This document shows, piece after piece, positions 19,608 to 32,788 of a DNA stretch of 64,000 nt. The DNA lies in the NCBI RefSeq assembly GCF_900188095.1, contig NZ_FZOT01000005.1, positions 186,001 to 250,000 of the forward strand. Direction: 5' to 3'. A model generated the notes under the pieces. The model was not told the DNA's origin. It ran no database searches and worked only from the letters and a program-made list of their open reading frames with translations. The stretch comes from Noviherbaspirillum humi. Its GTDB lineage: Bacteria > Pseudomonadota > Gammaproteobacteria > Burkholderiales > Burkholderiaceae_D. Position 1 is the first letter of the stretch. Each line of letters starts with the position of its first letter. The translations under genes were made by a program, and so were the position numbers.

Positions 19608-20210
19608 CTAGCGGATGCGGATGTCCCTGGCCCAGGTCACCAGCCGCATGGCGGTGATGGCCAGCGCGCTGAACCAGAGCGTGAAATCGGCCGGAGCGCC
19701 GGTCTTGCGCATCAGGAGGAAGAGACCGCAGCCGAGCAGGGAACAGGTGGCGTAGGGCATGCGGTCCTGCAGCAGCATCGGCACTTCGTTGCAGACGATA
19801 TCGCGTAGCACGCCGCCAAAGGTGCCGGTAATCACGCCCATGATGGCGGCGATGAAGGGCGGCATGCCGGCCGCCAGCGCCACCGAGATGCCGGCAATCG
19901 ACAGCATGCCCAGCCCGATGGCGTCGGCAATCACCAGCAGCCGTTCCGACAGCAGCTTCTCCAGCGTGTTCAGAAGCGGGCGGGCCACCAGTGCCAGCGC
20001 GAAGATGAGGACGGTGTACTCCTGATGGTCCACCCAGAACAGCGGCCGCCGGTCGAGCAGGATATCGCGGAGCGTGCCGCCGCCGAAGGCGGTGACGAAA
20101 GCCACGATGAAGAAACCCACCGTATCCATCTTGCGGTTGCGGGCTTCGATGAAGCCGGAGGTGGCGTTGACGAGAATGGAAAAGACTTCGAGAAAATTAA
20201 GCAGGGTCAT
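19608..20210 (-). CDS. TRIC-family membrane channel protein (UPF0126/YicG)
   Basis: This small inner-membrane protein of 200 residues has seven predicted helices and two repeated halves, each with a glycine-rich GGTLRDILLDRRP or GGVLRDIVCNEVP motif. Those duplicated motifs define the TRIC/YadS/YicG family; bacterial members behave as trimeric cation channels. It is the third gene of a minus-strand run with the Smr protein and trxB (52-base gap to the Smr gene). It is convergent with the binding-protein gene, 11 bases apart. Confidence 0.88.
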   Translation of the reverse strand: MTLLNFLEVFSILVNATSGFIEARNRKMDTVGFFIVAFVTAFGGGTLRDILLDRRPLFWVDHQEYTVLIFALALVARPLLNTLEKLLSERLLVIADAIGLGMLSIAGISVALAAGMPPFIAAIMGVITGTFGGVLRDIVCNEVPMLLQDRMPYATCSLLGCGLFLLMRKTGAPADFTLWFSALAITAMRLVTWARDIRIR

Positions 20211-20262
20211 CAGCGGCGGGTTGTTGTTTTTCTTGTTTCCGGCGCGGGCCTGACGCCCGGCG

Positions 20263-20898
20263 TCATGCCTTGAGCAGCACCACCAGCGCCCCGGCGCCGC
20301 CTTCGGCCGGCGTGGCCTGGCAGAAGGCGATCACTTCATCTTTCTGCACCAGCCAGTTGCGCACCTTGTTCTTCAGCACCGGCTCGCGGTTCACCGAGCC
20401 AAGACCCTTGCCGTGGATGATGCGCACGCAGCGGATGCCGCGCTTGACGGCATTGCGAAGATATTCGCCGAGCGCTTCGCGCGCCTCGTCGCGGCGCATG
20501 CCGTGCAGATCGAGCTGGCTCTGGATTACCCAGTGGCCGCGCCTGAGCTTGCGTATCGTGTCCGGGCCAATGCCTTCGCGGGCGAAGCTGAGTTCGCCAT
20601 CGGTGTCGAGCAGGGTGTCGGCGTTGAATTCGTCGGACAGGGATTCGCGCAGGGCCGCTTCCTCGTCCGCCAGATGCTGGCGTGCGATCGGCGCCGGGCG
20701 CGGCCCGGAACTGTGCGCCTTGTCGGGGGACTTAAGCGGCGCGACTTCGCCGACGCTGCGCCGGAACAGGTCGGCATCCTGGCGCGCCTGCTGTGCCTGG
20801 CGCTGGCGTTCGGCTTCGGCGGCCTTGCGCGCCTCATCCTGCGCCTTGAGTTCGGCGCGCAGGGACTTGAGCCCGGAAAAATCCTTGATGGGGCGCAT
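20263..20898 (-). CDS. Smr-domain protein (SmrA-like)
   Basis: This 211-residue protein has a C-terminal Smr domain (about residues 125-205) with the motifs LDLHGMRRDEA and IHGKGLGS, which are typical of the small MutS-related nuclease domain. The N-terminal third is a highly charged Ala/Gln/Arg-rich coiled-coil-like region (residues 10-50). Stand-alone Smr proteins nick or cleave nucleic acids, and some act on stalled-ribosome mRNAs; the role here is not known. It lies 56 bases downstream of trxB on the same strand and is probably cotranscribed. Confidence 0.85.
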   Translation of the reverse strand: MRPIKDFSGLKSLRAELKAQDEARKAAEAERQRQAQQARQDADLFRRSVGEVAPLKSPDKAHSSGPRPAPIARQHLADEEAALRESLSDEFNADTLLDTDGELSFAREGIGPDTIRKLRRGHWVIQSQLDLHGMRRDEAREALGEYLRNAVKRGIRCVRIIHGKGLGSVNREPVLKNKVRNWLVQKDEVIAFCQATPAEGGAGALVVLLKA

Positions 20899-20954
20899 GA
20901 TGCAGACTCCGCGAAGGCCGCCGGCGCGATGCGGCGCAGGCGACGGTAACAGAC

Positions 20955-21941
<987 letters not shown>

Positions 21942-21988
21942 TCAAAAAGGCAGCAGAAGCAGGGCACAAATCGCGTGCCTGTCGCGGA

Positions 21989-22016
21989 TATATATCGCCG
22001 TTACGCAATTTTTCAA
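21989..22016 (-). promoter_or_regulatory. Predicted promoter of trxB
   Basis: On the minus strand, TTGAAA (22016-22011) and TATATA (21994-21989) are 16 bases apart, about 78 bases before the trxB start. Confidence 0.5.
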
Positions 22017-22038
22017 CTGGGGAAGGCGATATCCGGCG

Positions 22039-22069
22039 TTGCACATGAAAAACTCGGTAAGATTATAGT
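22039..22069 (+). promoter_or_regulatory. Predicted promoter of ftsK
   Basis: TTGCAC (22039-22044) and TATAGT (22064-22069) are 19 bases apart, a long spacer, about 80 bases before the ftsK start. It lies back to back with the trxB promoter. Confidence 0.4.
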
Positions 22070-22149
22070 CGATGCCGCATTTCCCGGCGGTCGGCGGAAC
22101 AGCGCGCTTGACGCCAGTTCCGCCGATGCCACCGCCGCAAGCCCATAAC

Positions 22150-24489
22150 ATGACAAGAACCGCTCAAGCCTATACCCGCAACGCCGCACCGGACGAAAAC
22201 CGTTCCCCGCCCAACCGCTTCGTGCGCCTTATTTCGGAGGCGCGCTGGCTGTTGATGGCGGTGCTGGCAGCCTATCTCGTGCTGATCCTGGCGACCTACG
22301 CGAAGACCGATCCCGGCTGGTCGCAGGCCAACGTGGTGCCGCGCCTGCACAACTGGGGCGGCCATCTCGGCGCCTGGGTGGCGGACCTGATGCTCTTCAT
22401 CTTCGGCATCTCCGCCTGGTGGTGGTGCGTGCTGCTGCTGCGATCGGTCGGCGCCGGCTACCGGCGACTGTCCCAGCGCTTCCTCCTGCAGCAGGAACCG
22501 GAGCCGGAACATCACCAGGAAGTCTGGATCCGAGGCATCGGCTTTGCCCTCCTGCTGGCTGGCAGCGTGGCCATCGAACACCTGCGCATGCACAGCATCA
22601 AGGCGCAGCTGCCGCGCGCCCCCGGCGGCGTGCTGGGCGAACTGCTCGGCGGCACGATCCACAAGGCCTTCGGATTCACCGGCGGCACGCTGTTCCTGCT
22701 GCTGATGTTCGGCGTCGGCTTCAGCCTCTTCTTTCATGTGTCCTGGCTGACAGTGGCGGAAAAGGTCGGCGGCGCCATCGAGGATCTGCTGGCGGCCGTC
22801 AACAAGCTGTACGCCACCCGCGAAGACCGCAAGGTCGGCCACGTGGCCGCCGTCAAGCGCGAAGAAGTGGTGGAGCAGGAGCGGGCCAAGATCGTCGAGG
22901 CACCGCCCATCCGCATCGAGCCGCAGGTGGTGGCGGTGCCGAAGTCGGAGCGGGTGGAAAAGGAAAAGCAGGTGGCGCTGTTCCAGGACATGCCCGACAC
23001 CAACCTGCCGCCGCTGTCGCTGCTGGACGATCCGCCGCCGGCGCAGGAAACCGTCAGCGTCGAGACGCTCGAATTCACCAGCCGCCTGATCGAGAAAAAG
23101 CTCTCCGACTTCGGCGTGGAAGTGAAGGTCATCGCCGCCTATCCCGGCCCGGTGATCACCCGCTACGAGATCGAGCCGGCCACCGGCGTCAAGGGCAGCC
23201 AGATCGTGAACCTGGCGCGCGACCTCGCCCGCTCGCTGTCGCTGACCTCGATCCGCGTGGTCGAGACCATCCCTGGCAAGAATTACATGGGCCTGGAACT
23301 GCCGAACCCCAAGCGCCAGATCGTGCGGCTGACCGAGATCCTCGGCTCCAAGGTGTACAACGACAGCGCGTCCAGCCTCACGGTCGCGCTCGGCAAGGAC
23401 ATCGCCGGCAATCCGGTGGTGGCCGATCTGGCGAAGATGCCGCACCTGCTGGTGGCCGGCACCACCGGCTCGGGCAAGTCGGTCGGCATCAATGCCACCA
23501 TCCTGTCGCTGCTGTACAAGTCCGACCCGAACAATGTGCGGATGATCCTGATCGATCCGAAGATGCTGGAAATGTCGGTCTATGAAGGCATCCCGCACCT
23601 GCTGGCGCCGGTGGTGACCGACATGCGCCAGGCCGGCCATGCGCTGAACTGGGCAGTGGCCGAGATGGAGCGGCGCTATAAGCTGATGTCCAAGCTGGGC
23701 GTGCGCAATCTCGCTGGCTACAACCACAAGATCGAGGAAGCGACGAAGAAGGAAGAGAAGATCTCGAACCCGTTCTCCCTCACGCCGGATGCGCCTGAGC
23801 CGCTGGAGAAGCTGCCGACCATCGTCATCATCATCGACGAACTGGCCGACCTGATGATGGTGGTGGGCAAGAAGGTGGAAGAGCTGATCGCCCGCATCGC
23901 CCAGAAGGCGCGCGCCGCCGGCATCCATCTGATCCTGGCGACGCAGCGGCCGTCGGTGGATGTGATCACCGGCCTGATCAAGGCCAACATTCCGACCCGC
24001 ATCGCTTTCCAGGTCAGCAGCAAGATCGACTCCCGCACCATCCTCGATCAGATGGGCGCCGAGACGCTGCTCGGCATGGGCGACATGCTCTACATGCCGC
24101 CCGGCACCGGGCTGCCGGTACGGGTTCACGGCGCCTTCGTCTCGGACGACGAGGTGCATCGGGTGGTGCAGCACCTCAAGTCCCAGGGCGAACCAAATTA
24201 CATTGAGGGAATCCTAGAAGGAGGCGTGGCCGACGAAGGCGCCGAAGGCGCCGGCGCGGGTGGGGAAGGCGGCGTCAGCGGCGAAGCCGATCCCATGTAC
24301 GACCAGGCGGTGGAGGTGGTGCTCAAGCATCGGCGCGCCTCGATCTCGCTGGTGCAGCGCCACCTGCGCATCGGTTACAATCGCGCCGCCCGCCTGCTTG
24401 AACAGATGGAGCAGAGCGGCCTAGTCTCCACCATGCAGTCCAACGGCAACCGGGAAATCCTGGTGCCGGCTGGCAATACTGCGGAATAG
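22150..24489 (+). CDS. ftsK: DNA translocase FtsK
   Basis: This hexameric DNA pump couples chromosome segregation to septum closure. The 779-residue protein has four N-terminal membrane helices (about residues 34-56, 75-100, 130-150 and 175-200), a short charged linker, a motor domain with Walker A GTTGSGKS at about 437-444 and Walker [15 protein letters not shown]-terminal winged-helix gamma domain follows (about residues 715-775, [17 protein letters not shown]) that reads KOPS sites. The start at 22150 is chosen over an in-frame ATG at 22072 because of the family N-terminus; the ribosome site is weak. Confidence 0.95.
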   Translation: MTRTAQAYTRNAAPDENRSPPNRFVRLISEARWLLMAVLAAYLVLILATYAKTDPGWSQANVVPRLHNWGGHLGAWVADLMLFIFGISAWWWCVLLLRSVGAGYRRLSQRFLLQQEPEPEHHQEVWIRGIGFALLLAGSVAIEHLRMHSIKAQLPRAPGGVLGELLGGTIHKAFGFTGGTLFLLLMFGVGFSLFFHVSWLTVAEKVGGAIEDLLAAVNKLYATREDRKVGHVAAVKREEVVEQERAKIVEAPPIRIEPQVVAVPKSERVEKEKQVALFQDMPDTNLPPLSLLDDPPPAQETVSVETLEFTSRLIEKKLSDFGVEVKVIAAYPGPVITRYEIEPATGVKGSQIVNLARDLARSLSLTSIRVVETIPGKNYMGLELPNPKRQIVRLTEILGSKVYNDSASSLTVALGKDIAGNPVVADLAKMPHLLVAGTTGSGKSVGINATILSLLYKSDPNNVRMILIDPKMLEMSVYEGIPHLLAPVVTDMRQAGHALNWAVAEMERRYKLMSKLGVRNLAGYNHKIEEATKKEEKISNPFSLTPDAPEPLEKLPTIVIIIDELADLMMVVGKKVEELIARIAQKARAAGIHLILATQRPSVDVITGLIKANIPTRIAFQVSSKIDSRTILDQMGAETLLGMGDMLYMPPGTGLPVRVHGAFVSDDEVHRVVQHLKSQGEPNYIEGILEGGVADEGAEGAGAGGEGGVSGEADPMYDQAVEVVLKHRRASISLVQRHLRIGYNRAARLLEQMEQSGLVSTMQSNGNREILVPAGNTAE

Positions 24490-24497
24490 GACAACCC

Positions 24498-25178
24498 TTG
24501 ATTCGTGATCTGATTTCTCAAAACGCCGTATCTTCAAGGCTGCCGCGTAGCAGCCGCTTCGCCGCTTTCGCCGGCGCCGTTCTTGCCGTGCTCCCGATGC
24601 TGGCATCGGCTTCGGCGCTGGATCAGTTCAAGTCCTTCGTCGCCAGCACCAAGTCGGCCCGCGGCGAATTCGTGCAGCGCCAAGTGAAGCAGGAAGGCGG
24701 CGCCGGCGCCCGGGTTTCCACGCCGGCCAGCGGCAGCTTTTCCTTCGCCCGGCCGGGCAAATTCATCTGGACCTATCAGAAGCCTTATGAACAGGTATTG
24801 CAGGCCGATGGCGACAAGCTCTTCATCTACGACAAGGACCTGAACCAGGTCACCGTGCGCTCTCTCGGCAACGCCCTCGGTTCTTCGCCGGCGGCCATTC
24901 TCTTCGGCAGCAACGACCTGGAGAAGAACTTCAATCTGAAGGAAGGCGGCAGCAAGGACGGCCTGGAGTGGCTGGAAGCCACGCCCAAATCCAAGGACAC
25001 TACCTTCGATCGCATCGGCATCGGCCTCAAGGATGGCTTGCCGCAGGCGATGGAGCTGCGCGATTCCTTCGGCCAGATTTCCCTCCTGTCCTTCAGCAAG
25101 TTCGAAAAGAATCCGCCGCTGCCGGCCGACCAGTTCAAGTTCGTGATCCCGAAAGGCGCCGATGTCTTCCAGCAGTGA
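24498..25178 (+). CDS. lolA: Outer-membrane lipoprotein carrier protein LolA
   Basis: This periplasmic chaperone takes lipoproteins from LolCDE to LolB at the outer membrane. From a TTG at 24498 the product is 226 residues. A hydrophobic signal peptide (about residues 22-40, ending ASASA) precedes the mature [31 protein letters not shown] and a conserved core to [13 protein letters not shown] match the family. The start lies 8 bases after the ftsK stop, and the exact codon is uncertain because the N-terminal extension is longer than usual. The order ftsK-lolA-rarA-serS is conserved in many proteobacteria. Confidence 0.92.
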   Translation: MIRDLISQNAVSSRLPRSSRFAAFAGAVLAVLPMLASASALDQFKSFVASTKSARGEFVQRQVKQEGGAGARVSTPASGSFSFARPGKFIWTYQKPYEQVLQADGDKLFIYDKDLNQVTVRSLGNALGSSPAAILFGSNDLEKNFNLKEGGSKDGLEWLEATPKSKDTTFDRIGIGLKDGLPQAMELRDSFGQISLLSFSKFEKNPPLPADQFKFVIPKGADVFQQ

Positions 25179-25202
25179 CCGTGGAGTCGCGCCGAGGCGG
25201 CG

Positions 25203-27925
<2,723 letters not shown>

Positions 27926-27952
27926 AGGTTGATGGCTGCATGCAATTTCTAC

Positions 27953-27983
27953 TTGCATGCAGCCAAGGATCCTCTGCTATAAT
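27953..27983 (+). promoter_or_regulatory. Predicted promoter of tRNA-Ser
   Basis: TTGCAT (27953-27958) and a perfect TATAAT (27978-27983) are 19 bases apart and end 42 bases before the mature tRNA. Confidence 0.5.
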
Positions 27984-28025
27984 CGCACGCTTTCGCGGCA
28001 CACCTTCGCCGCGGACGACCAAGCA

Positions 28026-28116
28026 GGAAAGGTGGCAGAGTGGTCGAATGCGCCGGACTCGAAATCCGGTATAGGGTAACTCCCTATCGTGGGTTCGAAT
28101 CCCACCCTTTCCGCCA
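28026..28116 (+). tRNA. tRNA-Ser (anticodon CGA)
   Basis: This 91-base class II tRNA folds fully. The acceptor stem is GGAAAGG with CCTTTCC, the discriminator is G and CCA is encoded. The anticodon stem CCGGA/TCCGG encloses the loop with CGA at 28060-28062, which reads UCG. A long variable arm (about TAGGGTAACTCCCTA) is as expected for serine. The T stem GTGGG/CCCAC encloses TTCGAAT. It lies directly downstream of serS. Confidence 0.97.
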
Positions 28117-28131
28117 GCAGGATAAAAAATT

Positions 28132-28154
28132 GCGACCTACGGGTCGCTTTTTTA
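28132..28154 (+). terminator. Terminator of tRNA-Ser
   Basis: GCGACC-TACG-GGTCGC followed by a T run lies 16 bases after the tRNA. Confidence 0.85.
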
Positions 28155-29003
28155 TTTCCATTGTCGAAAGTGCGGAAGAGGGGAGTCGCTCAGGTTTTTC
28201 CATCGATGGAGAAACCGGTATCGACATGCCTCGCAGCGACTTCGCTCCACTCGACTTCACTCCACTCATTTGCCGCACCGGCAAAAATCGGCGATGTCGT
28301 ATTGACGCGCCCGATCACCGCTTGGCTCAAGCGGCGATTTCGGGCGATGAAAAGCTGCTTCAGGTGCCGGACTCATCGGAGCCGGCACCGTCATCTTCAC
28401 CCAGCCTGACGAATGCCTTGCCAGGATTGTCTTCATACGGCATTCGGCGCTTTACCCCTGCTCGAAGCCCATATCAATTTCGAGTTATCGAGGCCGTGCG
28501 CCTCGACCAATGTTCCTAGTCTGGAAAGATGGCGACGATGCAGGCGGTCAAGATGCAAAGCGATGCAGCGTTCGATCGGCGATTGCGTCGGTGCTGTCAA
28601 CTTCCTGTTCCATGCCGACTCGAATCGGCATTGCCGCAGGTGCTCAATCCCGCGTTTTGCGGCATCGGCATCCGGTTTCAATAGGGAAGCATTTGCAGGC
28701 ATGGTTGCCTTGCCTGCGAAAATCTGCCTGATGACAAGCTACGCAAGCAAAGGCCTTGAGCGTCCCCCCTTTGCTTGGATGTGGCGTGGACGCAAAGCGG
28801 ATGCGCCAACATCTGGGAAATGACTAGGGCTCAGACGCACGGCATCCGGAATTTACATTCCCACCTTCCACCAGCAACCGAGGCCCAAGCGCATCTTTCG
28901 TTGGCGAATTGTCAACCTGTGCGGGCTGAAACAATTTGTAAGCACGCGTCTTTCATGTAATCCGTCTGACTACTTCGTGCGTTTGTCACCTATACCAATA
29001 CCT
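28155..29003. other. Gene-poor stretch after tRNA-Ser
   Basis: About 850 bases hold no recognisable gene. Several overlapping open frames of 60-160 codons exist on both strands (for example 28413-28823 plus and 28433-28702 minus), but none shows a ribosome site, family motif or conserved-looking composition. Position immediately after a tRNA terminator is a common integration site, so this could be decayed foreign DNA. No att-like repeat of the tRNA 3' end was noticed by eye. Confidence 0.4.
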
Positions 29004-29014
29004 TGGAGACCAAA

Positions 29015-29374
29015 ATGCAGAAGAGTCGGGTTGTTGTCATTATTGAAAATCACAGCGTCTCGGAAGTCATCAAGAACGATCCCGATGTCGACGTGCTCGT
29101 CATCGACCGGGACACTTATGCCTGTGACCGCCATACCCGCCTGCGTGGCGTGTGCGGTGATGATGCAGCCCTGGATGCGATGGCGCATGGCTTGGCAATT
29201 CATAATCCTGAGAAAGTGGACAAGGCTTTCGTCCAGGTTTACGAAGCGCTGAAGAAAAAGGGAGAAAACTCCCTTGCCGAATGCGTGGCCGAGGCCTTGT
29301 TCGGCAAAACGCCGGCGAAATCCAATACGGTCAAGCCGGGAGCTCATGCCGGAACCCACGCCGTCCTGAATTGA
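29015..29374 (+). CDS. Hypothetical protein, 119 residues
   Basis: No family was recognised. The start at 29015 is supported by TTGGAGACC 4-12 bases upstream. The product has a strongly patterned N-terminus (SRVVVIIENHSVSEVI, DVDVLVIDRDTY), which looks like an alternating beta/alpha fold, two cysteines near residues 38 and 48, and a Lys/Ala/His-rich flexible C-terminal tail. A strong hairpin terminator follows about 70 bases after the stop, which supports a real transcript. Confidence 0.6.
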   Translation: MQKSRVVVIIENHSVSEVIKNDPDVDVLVIDRDTYACDRHTRLRGVCGDDAALDAMAHGLAIHNPEKVDKAFVQVYEALKKKGENSLAECVAEALFGKTPAKSNTVKPGAHAGTHAVLN

Positions 29375-29445
29375 AGCGTAAATGCGGCGGGTGTGGCGGC
29401 ACCGGTGGCCAAGACCTGAACCGCTGAAAACGATGAAAAAGAAAA

Positions 29446-29476
29446 AGGCTGGCGCCGATGGCGGCCAGCCTTTTTT
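29446..29476. terminator. Bidirectional terminator
   Basis: AAGGCTGGCGCC / GGCGGCCAGCCTT is an imperfect but strong stem flanked by A runs on the left and T runs on the right. It can stop the 29015 gene on plus and the HTH gene on minus. Confidence 0.8.
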
Positions 29477-29501
29477 CATTACCCGTTTCTGCTAGCAATA
29501 C

Positions 29502-29807
29502 TCAGCGGGTCGCCAAGCTGCCTACCGTCCTGCCTGCCGGACGGATCCAGGCGCGCTGGCTTTCCCAGAGATTGGTCGATGTATCGCCGATCAGGTTGCG
29601 AAGTTCGCGAATGCTGATGCCGGTGATTTCATGCACCTGAAGAAGCACGGCGGAGCTGACCGGCACATGCTGGTTGCGTATCTTGCTGATTGCAGCGGGC
29701 GACAGCCCGAGCATGCGTGCCAGCACGGCGTCATTTGGCGCGTTCAGCGTCGAGCGCAGCATGTCCAGCAGGGGAGCGGGATTATAAGTATGTGTCGTGG
29801 CTTGCAT
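29502..29807 (-). CDS. Short HTH transcriptional regulator-like protein
   Basis: This 101-residue protein from the ATG at 29807 has GAGGGT as ribosome site; an upstream frame to 29846 is rejected. Residues 10-75 form a lambda-repressor-like helix-turn-helix (VLARMLGLSPAAISKIRNQHVPV, quoted in two parts as VLARMLGLSP and AAISKIRNQH), followed by a helix ITGISIRELRNLIG. This type of short XRE/Cro-like protein is frequent in Burkholderiales. Its operator and targets are unknown. A terminator lies just beyond the stop. Confidence 0.75.
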   Translation of the reverse strand: MQATTHTYNPAPLLDMLRSTLNAPNDAVLARMLGLSPAAISKIRNQHVPVSSAVLLQVHEITGISIRELRNLIGDTSTNLWESQRAWIRPAGRTVGSLATR

Positions 29808-30171
29808 GTAACCCTCGTTCAAGAATGTCATTTTATATTGCCACATGGCAACTTTACATGCAGTAAATTTGTGAAACTATTTGAAACTGCGCAAGCCTTG
29901 ATCAACACTCAATTCAGGGGCTGAAAATCTCCGGCGTCCTTCACGTCGCGTGCCTTCAATGCCTCGCCAGCCAACGTCGGAAACGGCCTAACTGGATCGG
30001 CAGACGCGCCCGCTTCCAAAAGCGCCGCTGCTTGATTCAACCGTTCGGCCTCAAGGCCTGCGGCCCACGCGGCATCGCCGCATTCACCAGTTTGCGTTCC
30101 CTCACCACTGCAGCCGACGTTATGCTCGATAGTGGCTGCATCGACTTCCGTTCCCGTCACGGGATGCCGCC
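29808..30171. other. Intergenic region upstream of eutB
   Basis: This 364-base region separates the minus-strand HTH gene from eutB. It holds the inverted repeat TGCAGCC (30109-30115) / GGCTGCA (30134-30140). A minus-strand frame of about 85 codons (29909-30165) has codon use weaker than its neighbours and no ribosome site. A cobalamin riboswitch was looked for because EutBC needs adenosylcobalamin, but no B12-box arrangement was found. Confidence 0.4.
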
Positions 30172-31569
30172 ATGAGCTATCGCACCGTGGTACGGTCCTG
30201 CGCGTATCGCTTTGATGACCTGAAGACCTTGCTTGCCAAGGCGAGTCCGCCTCGCTCCGGTGATTTCCTGGCGGGTGTGGCAGCGACCAGCGCCGAAGAA
30301 AGAATGGCGGCAAGGCTGGCTCTGGCGGAGGTGCCGCTGGAAGCCTTCCTTCAGGACCTGCCAGTGCCTTACGAAGAGGATGAAGTCAGCCGCCTCATCA
30401 TCGATACGCATGATGAAGCCGCCTTTTCCGAGGTCCGCGGCCTGACCGTTGGCGATTTCCGCGATTGGCTGCTGCTTGACGGCACGGATACGGCGACGCT
30501 GGCTCGCCTCGCCCAGGGCATCACGCCCGAGATGGCGGCAGCGGTGAGCAAGCTGATGCGCAATCAGGACCTGATCCTGGTGGCGAGCAAATGCTCGGTC
30601 GTTACCCGGTTTCGCACGACGCTCGGCCTGCCTGGGCGGCTGGCAGTGCGGCTGCAGCCGAACCATCCCAGCGATGACCTTGTGGGCATCGCCGCGAGCA
30701 TGCTCGACGGCTTGCTGTACGGGGCGGGCGACGCCGTCATCGGCATCAATCCCGCCAGCGATTCACTGGCGAAAATGCTTCCCCTCTGGCAGATGATGGA
30801 CGAACTGCGCCGTCGCTTCGAGATTCCGATGCAGAGCTGCGTGCTGACGCATGTGACACGCCAGATCGAAGCCATCCAGCTCGGCGCGCCTGTCGACCTG
30901 GTGTTCCAGTCGATTGCCGGCACACAGCAGGCGAACGCCGGCTTCGGCATCGACCTTGCGCTATTGCGCGAAGCCCGCGACGCCGCTGCATCGCTTGGGC
31001 GCGGCACCGTTGGAAACAATCTGATGTACTTCGAGACCGGCCAGGGGAGCGCGCTATCGGCCGGTGCGCATCATGGCATGGACCAGCAAACCTGCGAAGC
31101 GCGCGCGTACGCGGTGGCGCGGGCCTTCGATCCGCTGCTGGTGAACACCGTGGTCGGCTTCATCGGGCCGGAATATCTCTACGACGGAAAGCAGATCATC
31201 CGCGCCGGCCTGGAAGATCATTTCTGCGGCAAGCTGATGGGATTGCCCATGGGCTGCGACATCTGCTACACCAATCACGCCGAAGCCGACCAGGATGACA
31301 TGGACAACCTGCTGACCCTGCTCGGCACGGCCGGCATCAACTTCATCATGGGCGTGCCCGGTGCGGACGATGTCATGTTGAACTACCAAAGCACCTCTTT
31401 CCACGATGCGCTCTACCTGCGCCGTCTGCTCGGCCTGAAACGGGCGCCGGAATTCGAAGATTGGCTGCAGCGCATGGGGATGACCGATGCGACGGGCAGC
31501 CTGCGCGAGATCCCTGTTGACCACAGGCTGCTGCATGAGGTGCCGCTGCTGGCGGGAGGCGCGCCATGA
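30172..31569 (+). CDS. eutB: Ethanolamine ammonia-lyase, large subunit
   Basis: With EutC it forms the adenosylcobalamin enzyme that converts ethanolamine to acetaldehyde and ammonia. The 465-residue length is typical of the heavy chain. Recognisable conserved stretches are IGINPASDSLAKM, ETGQGSALSAGAHHG and IMGVPGADDVMLNYQSTSFHD. The ATG follows ACGGGATGCCGCC, a weak ribosome site. It overlaps eutC by ATGA. No permease, aldehyde dehydrogenase or microcompartment shell gene is adjacent, so this is the short, non-compartment type of locus. Confidence 0.96.
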   Translation: MSYRTVVRSCAYRFDDLKTLLAKASPPRSGDFLAGVAATSAEERMAARLALAEVPLEAFLQDLPVPYEEDEVSRLIIDTHDEAAFSEVRGLTVGDFRDWLLLDGTDTATLARLAQGITPEMAAAVSKLMRNQDLILVASKCSVVTRFRTTLGLPGRLAVRLQPNHPSDDLVGIAASMLDGLLYGAGDAVIGINPASDSLAKMLPLWQMMDELRRRFEIPMQSCVLTHVTRQIEAIQLGAPVDLVFQSIAGTQQANAGFGIDLALLREARDAAASLGRGTVGNNLMYFETGQGSALSAGAHHGMDQQTCEARAYAVARAFDPLLVNTVVGFIGPEYLYDGKQIIRAGLEDHFCGKLMGLPMGCDICYTNHAEADQDDMDNLLTLLGTAGINFIMGVPGADDVMLNYQSTSFHDALYLRRLLGLKRAPEFEDWLQRMGMTDATGSLREIPVDHRLLHEVPLLAGGAP

Positions 31570-32342
31570 GCAAGCCGCGCGCGCCCGTCACTGGCGATCC
31601 TTGGCGCGCGCTGCGGCTGCGCACGCCTGCGCGCATCGGCCTGGGCCGTGCCGGCGCCAGTCTGCCGACACGGGAAGTGCTCGCATTCGGCATGGCGCAT
31701 GCGCAAGCGCGCGACGCAGTGCATGAGGCGCTGGATGTCGACGATCTGATGCCGAAATTGCAAGCGCTCGGCTTTCCGGCTGTTCGGGTGCGCAGCCGGG
31801 CAAGGGACAGAGCCGCTTATCTGATGCGCCCGGATCTCGGCCGGCGCCTCGATGCCGATTGCGTGCCGCTTCTCCAGGCGCTGCCATCGCATGCGCGGCT
31901 GGCGATCGTGCTGGCGGACGGTCTTTCCGCACAAGCCGTGCAACGGCATGCGCTGCCGCTGCTGATGCTGCTGCGCCAGCAGCTTGGCGACGAGTGGAAT
32001 CCGCTGCCGGTGGTGGTCGCGGAACAGGGCAGGGTAGCGCTCGGGGACGAGGTCGGCGAACTGCTCGCTGCCCAGCTGATTGCCGTGTTCATCGGTGAAC
32101 GCCCCGGCCTTTCCTCGCCGGACAGCCTGGGCGTCTACCTCACCTTCCAGCCTCGGATCGGCCGGCGCGACAGCGAACGCAATTGCGTTTCGAACATCCG
32201 GCCGGAAGGCCTGGCGTATACGGACGCAGCGCGTACGCTCGGTTTCCTGGTGACGGCGGCGCTTCGCCTTGGACTCACCGGCGTTGGTCTGGCGGACGAA
32301 AGCGGCATGAGCGCCGGCGGCAGCATTGAGGCGGAACCATGA
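31566..32342 (+). CDS. eutC: Ethanolamine ammonia-lyase, small subunit
   Basis: This is the light chain of the ethanolamine enzyme, which completes the cobalamin-binding site. The 258-residue protein has the family features LRLRTPARIGLGRAG (N-terminus), LAIVLADGLSAQAV and IGERPGLSSPDSLGVYLTF, and the C-terminal region with NCVSNIRPEGL. It is translationally coupled to eutB by a 4-base overlap. Confidence 0.96.
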   Translation: MSKPRAPVTGDPWRALRLRTPARIGLGRAGASLPTREVLAFGMAHAQARDAVHEALDVDDLMPKLQALGFPAVRVRSRARDRAAYLMRPDLGRRLDADCVPLLQALPSHARLAIVLADGLSAQAVQRHALPLLMLLRQQLGDEWNPLPVVVAEQGRVALGDEVGELLAAQLIAVFIGERPGLSSPDSLGVYLTFQPRIGRRDSERNCVSNIRPEGLAYTDAARTLGFLVTAALRLGLTGVGLADESGMSAGGSIEAEP

Positions 32343-32542
32343 GCACCGTGGTTGGAAGCGGAGGCCAACAAAGTTTCAGCGAGATCAAACCGGCAGCCTA
32401 TGGCTTCATTAAAGTAGATTTCATGAGCCGCAGCTTCCGCCCCGGCGCATTGCCCGAGGGGCGCATGTCTTCATCAGGCAGCCGGCCCGGCATCCCATTT
32501 TCAGTGGCCGATAATATTGGCAGATCATCAAGAGGAAACACC

Positions 32543-32629
32543 ATGCAGCGCGCAGATACGGTGGTGGTCGCATTTCTGGTTGTTCTCGTTCTTGCCGCCT
32601 TGCTTGGCATCTTCGTCGTTCCGCATTAG
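32543..32629 (+). CDS. Small single-span membrane peptide, 28 residues
   Basis: A short frame MQRADTVVVAF followed by a continuous hydrophobic run and ending FVVPH is predicted as a one-helix membrane peptide. The ATG has AGAGGA 7-12 bases upstream, a good ribosome site. The gene is about 200 bases past eutC and below the size most gene finders accept. The upstream in-frame extension to 32339 is not hydrophobic and lacks a good start. Function unknown. Confidence 0.5.
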   Translation: MQRADTVVVAFLVVLVLAALLGIFVVPH

Positions 32630-32710
32630 CCGGCACCTGGTAGGAATCTGCCAATTCCAAGCGCTAAACCCGCAAAGTAGAGAGGAAATAGGGGGATAAC
32701 GCCCTGTTTT

Positions 32711-32750
32711 ACCCAAGTTAAATCAAAGCTACCCAAGTTAAATCAAAGCA
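32711..32750 (+). repeat. Tandem 20-bp direct repeat upstream of the histidine kinase
   Basis: ACCCAAGTTAAATCAAAGCT is repeated at once as ACCCAAGTTAAATCAAAGCA, differing only in the last base. The pair ends 38 bases before the kinase start and could be a regulator-binding array. Confidence 0.8.
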
Positions 32751-32788
32751 AGTCGGTGTAGACTTAGGGAAATTATCCGTTCTACGCC

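Noticed and set aside
22063-24174. A 703-codon frame on the minus strand opposite ftsK
   Set aside because: Antisense shadow of ftsK, rich in His, Asp and Arg as expected from reversed GC-rich codons, without ribosome site.
29808-30171. A cobalamin riboswitch ahead of eutB
   Set aside because: The B12-box and the conserved AdoCbl-riboswitch core were not found; only a 7-bp inverted repeat and a chance CCACTG are present.
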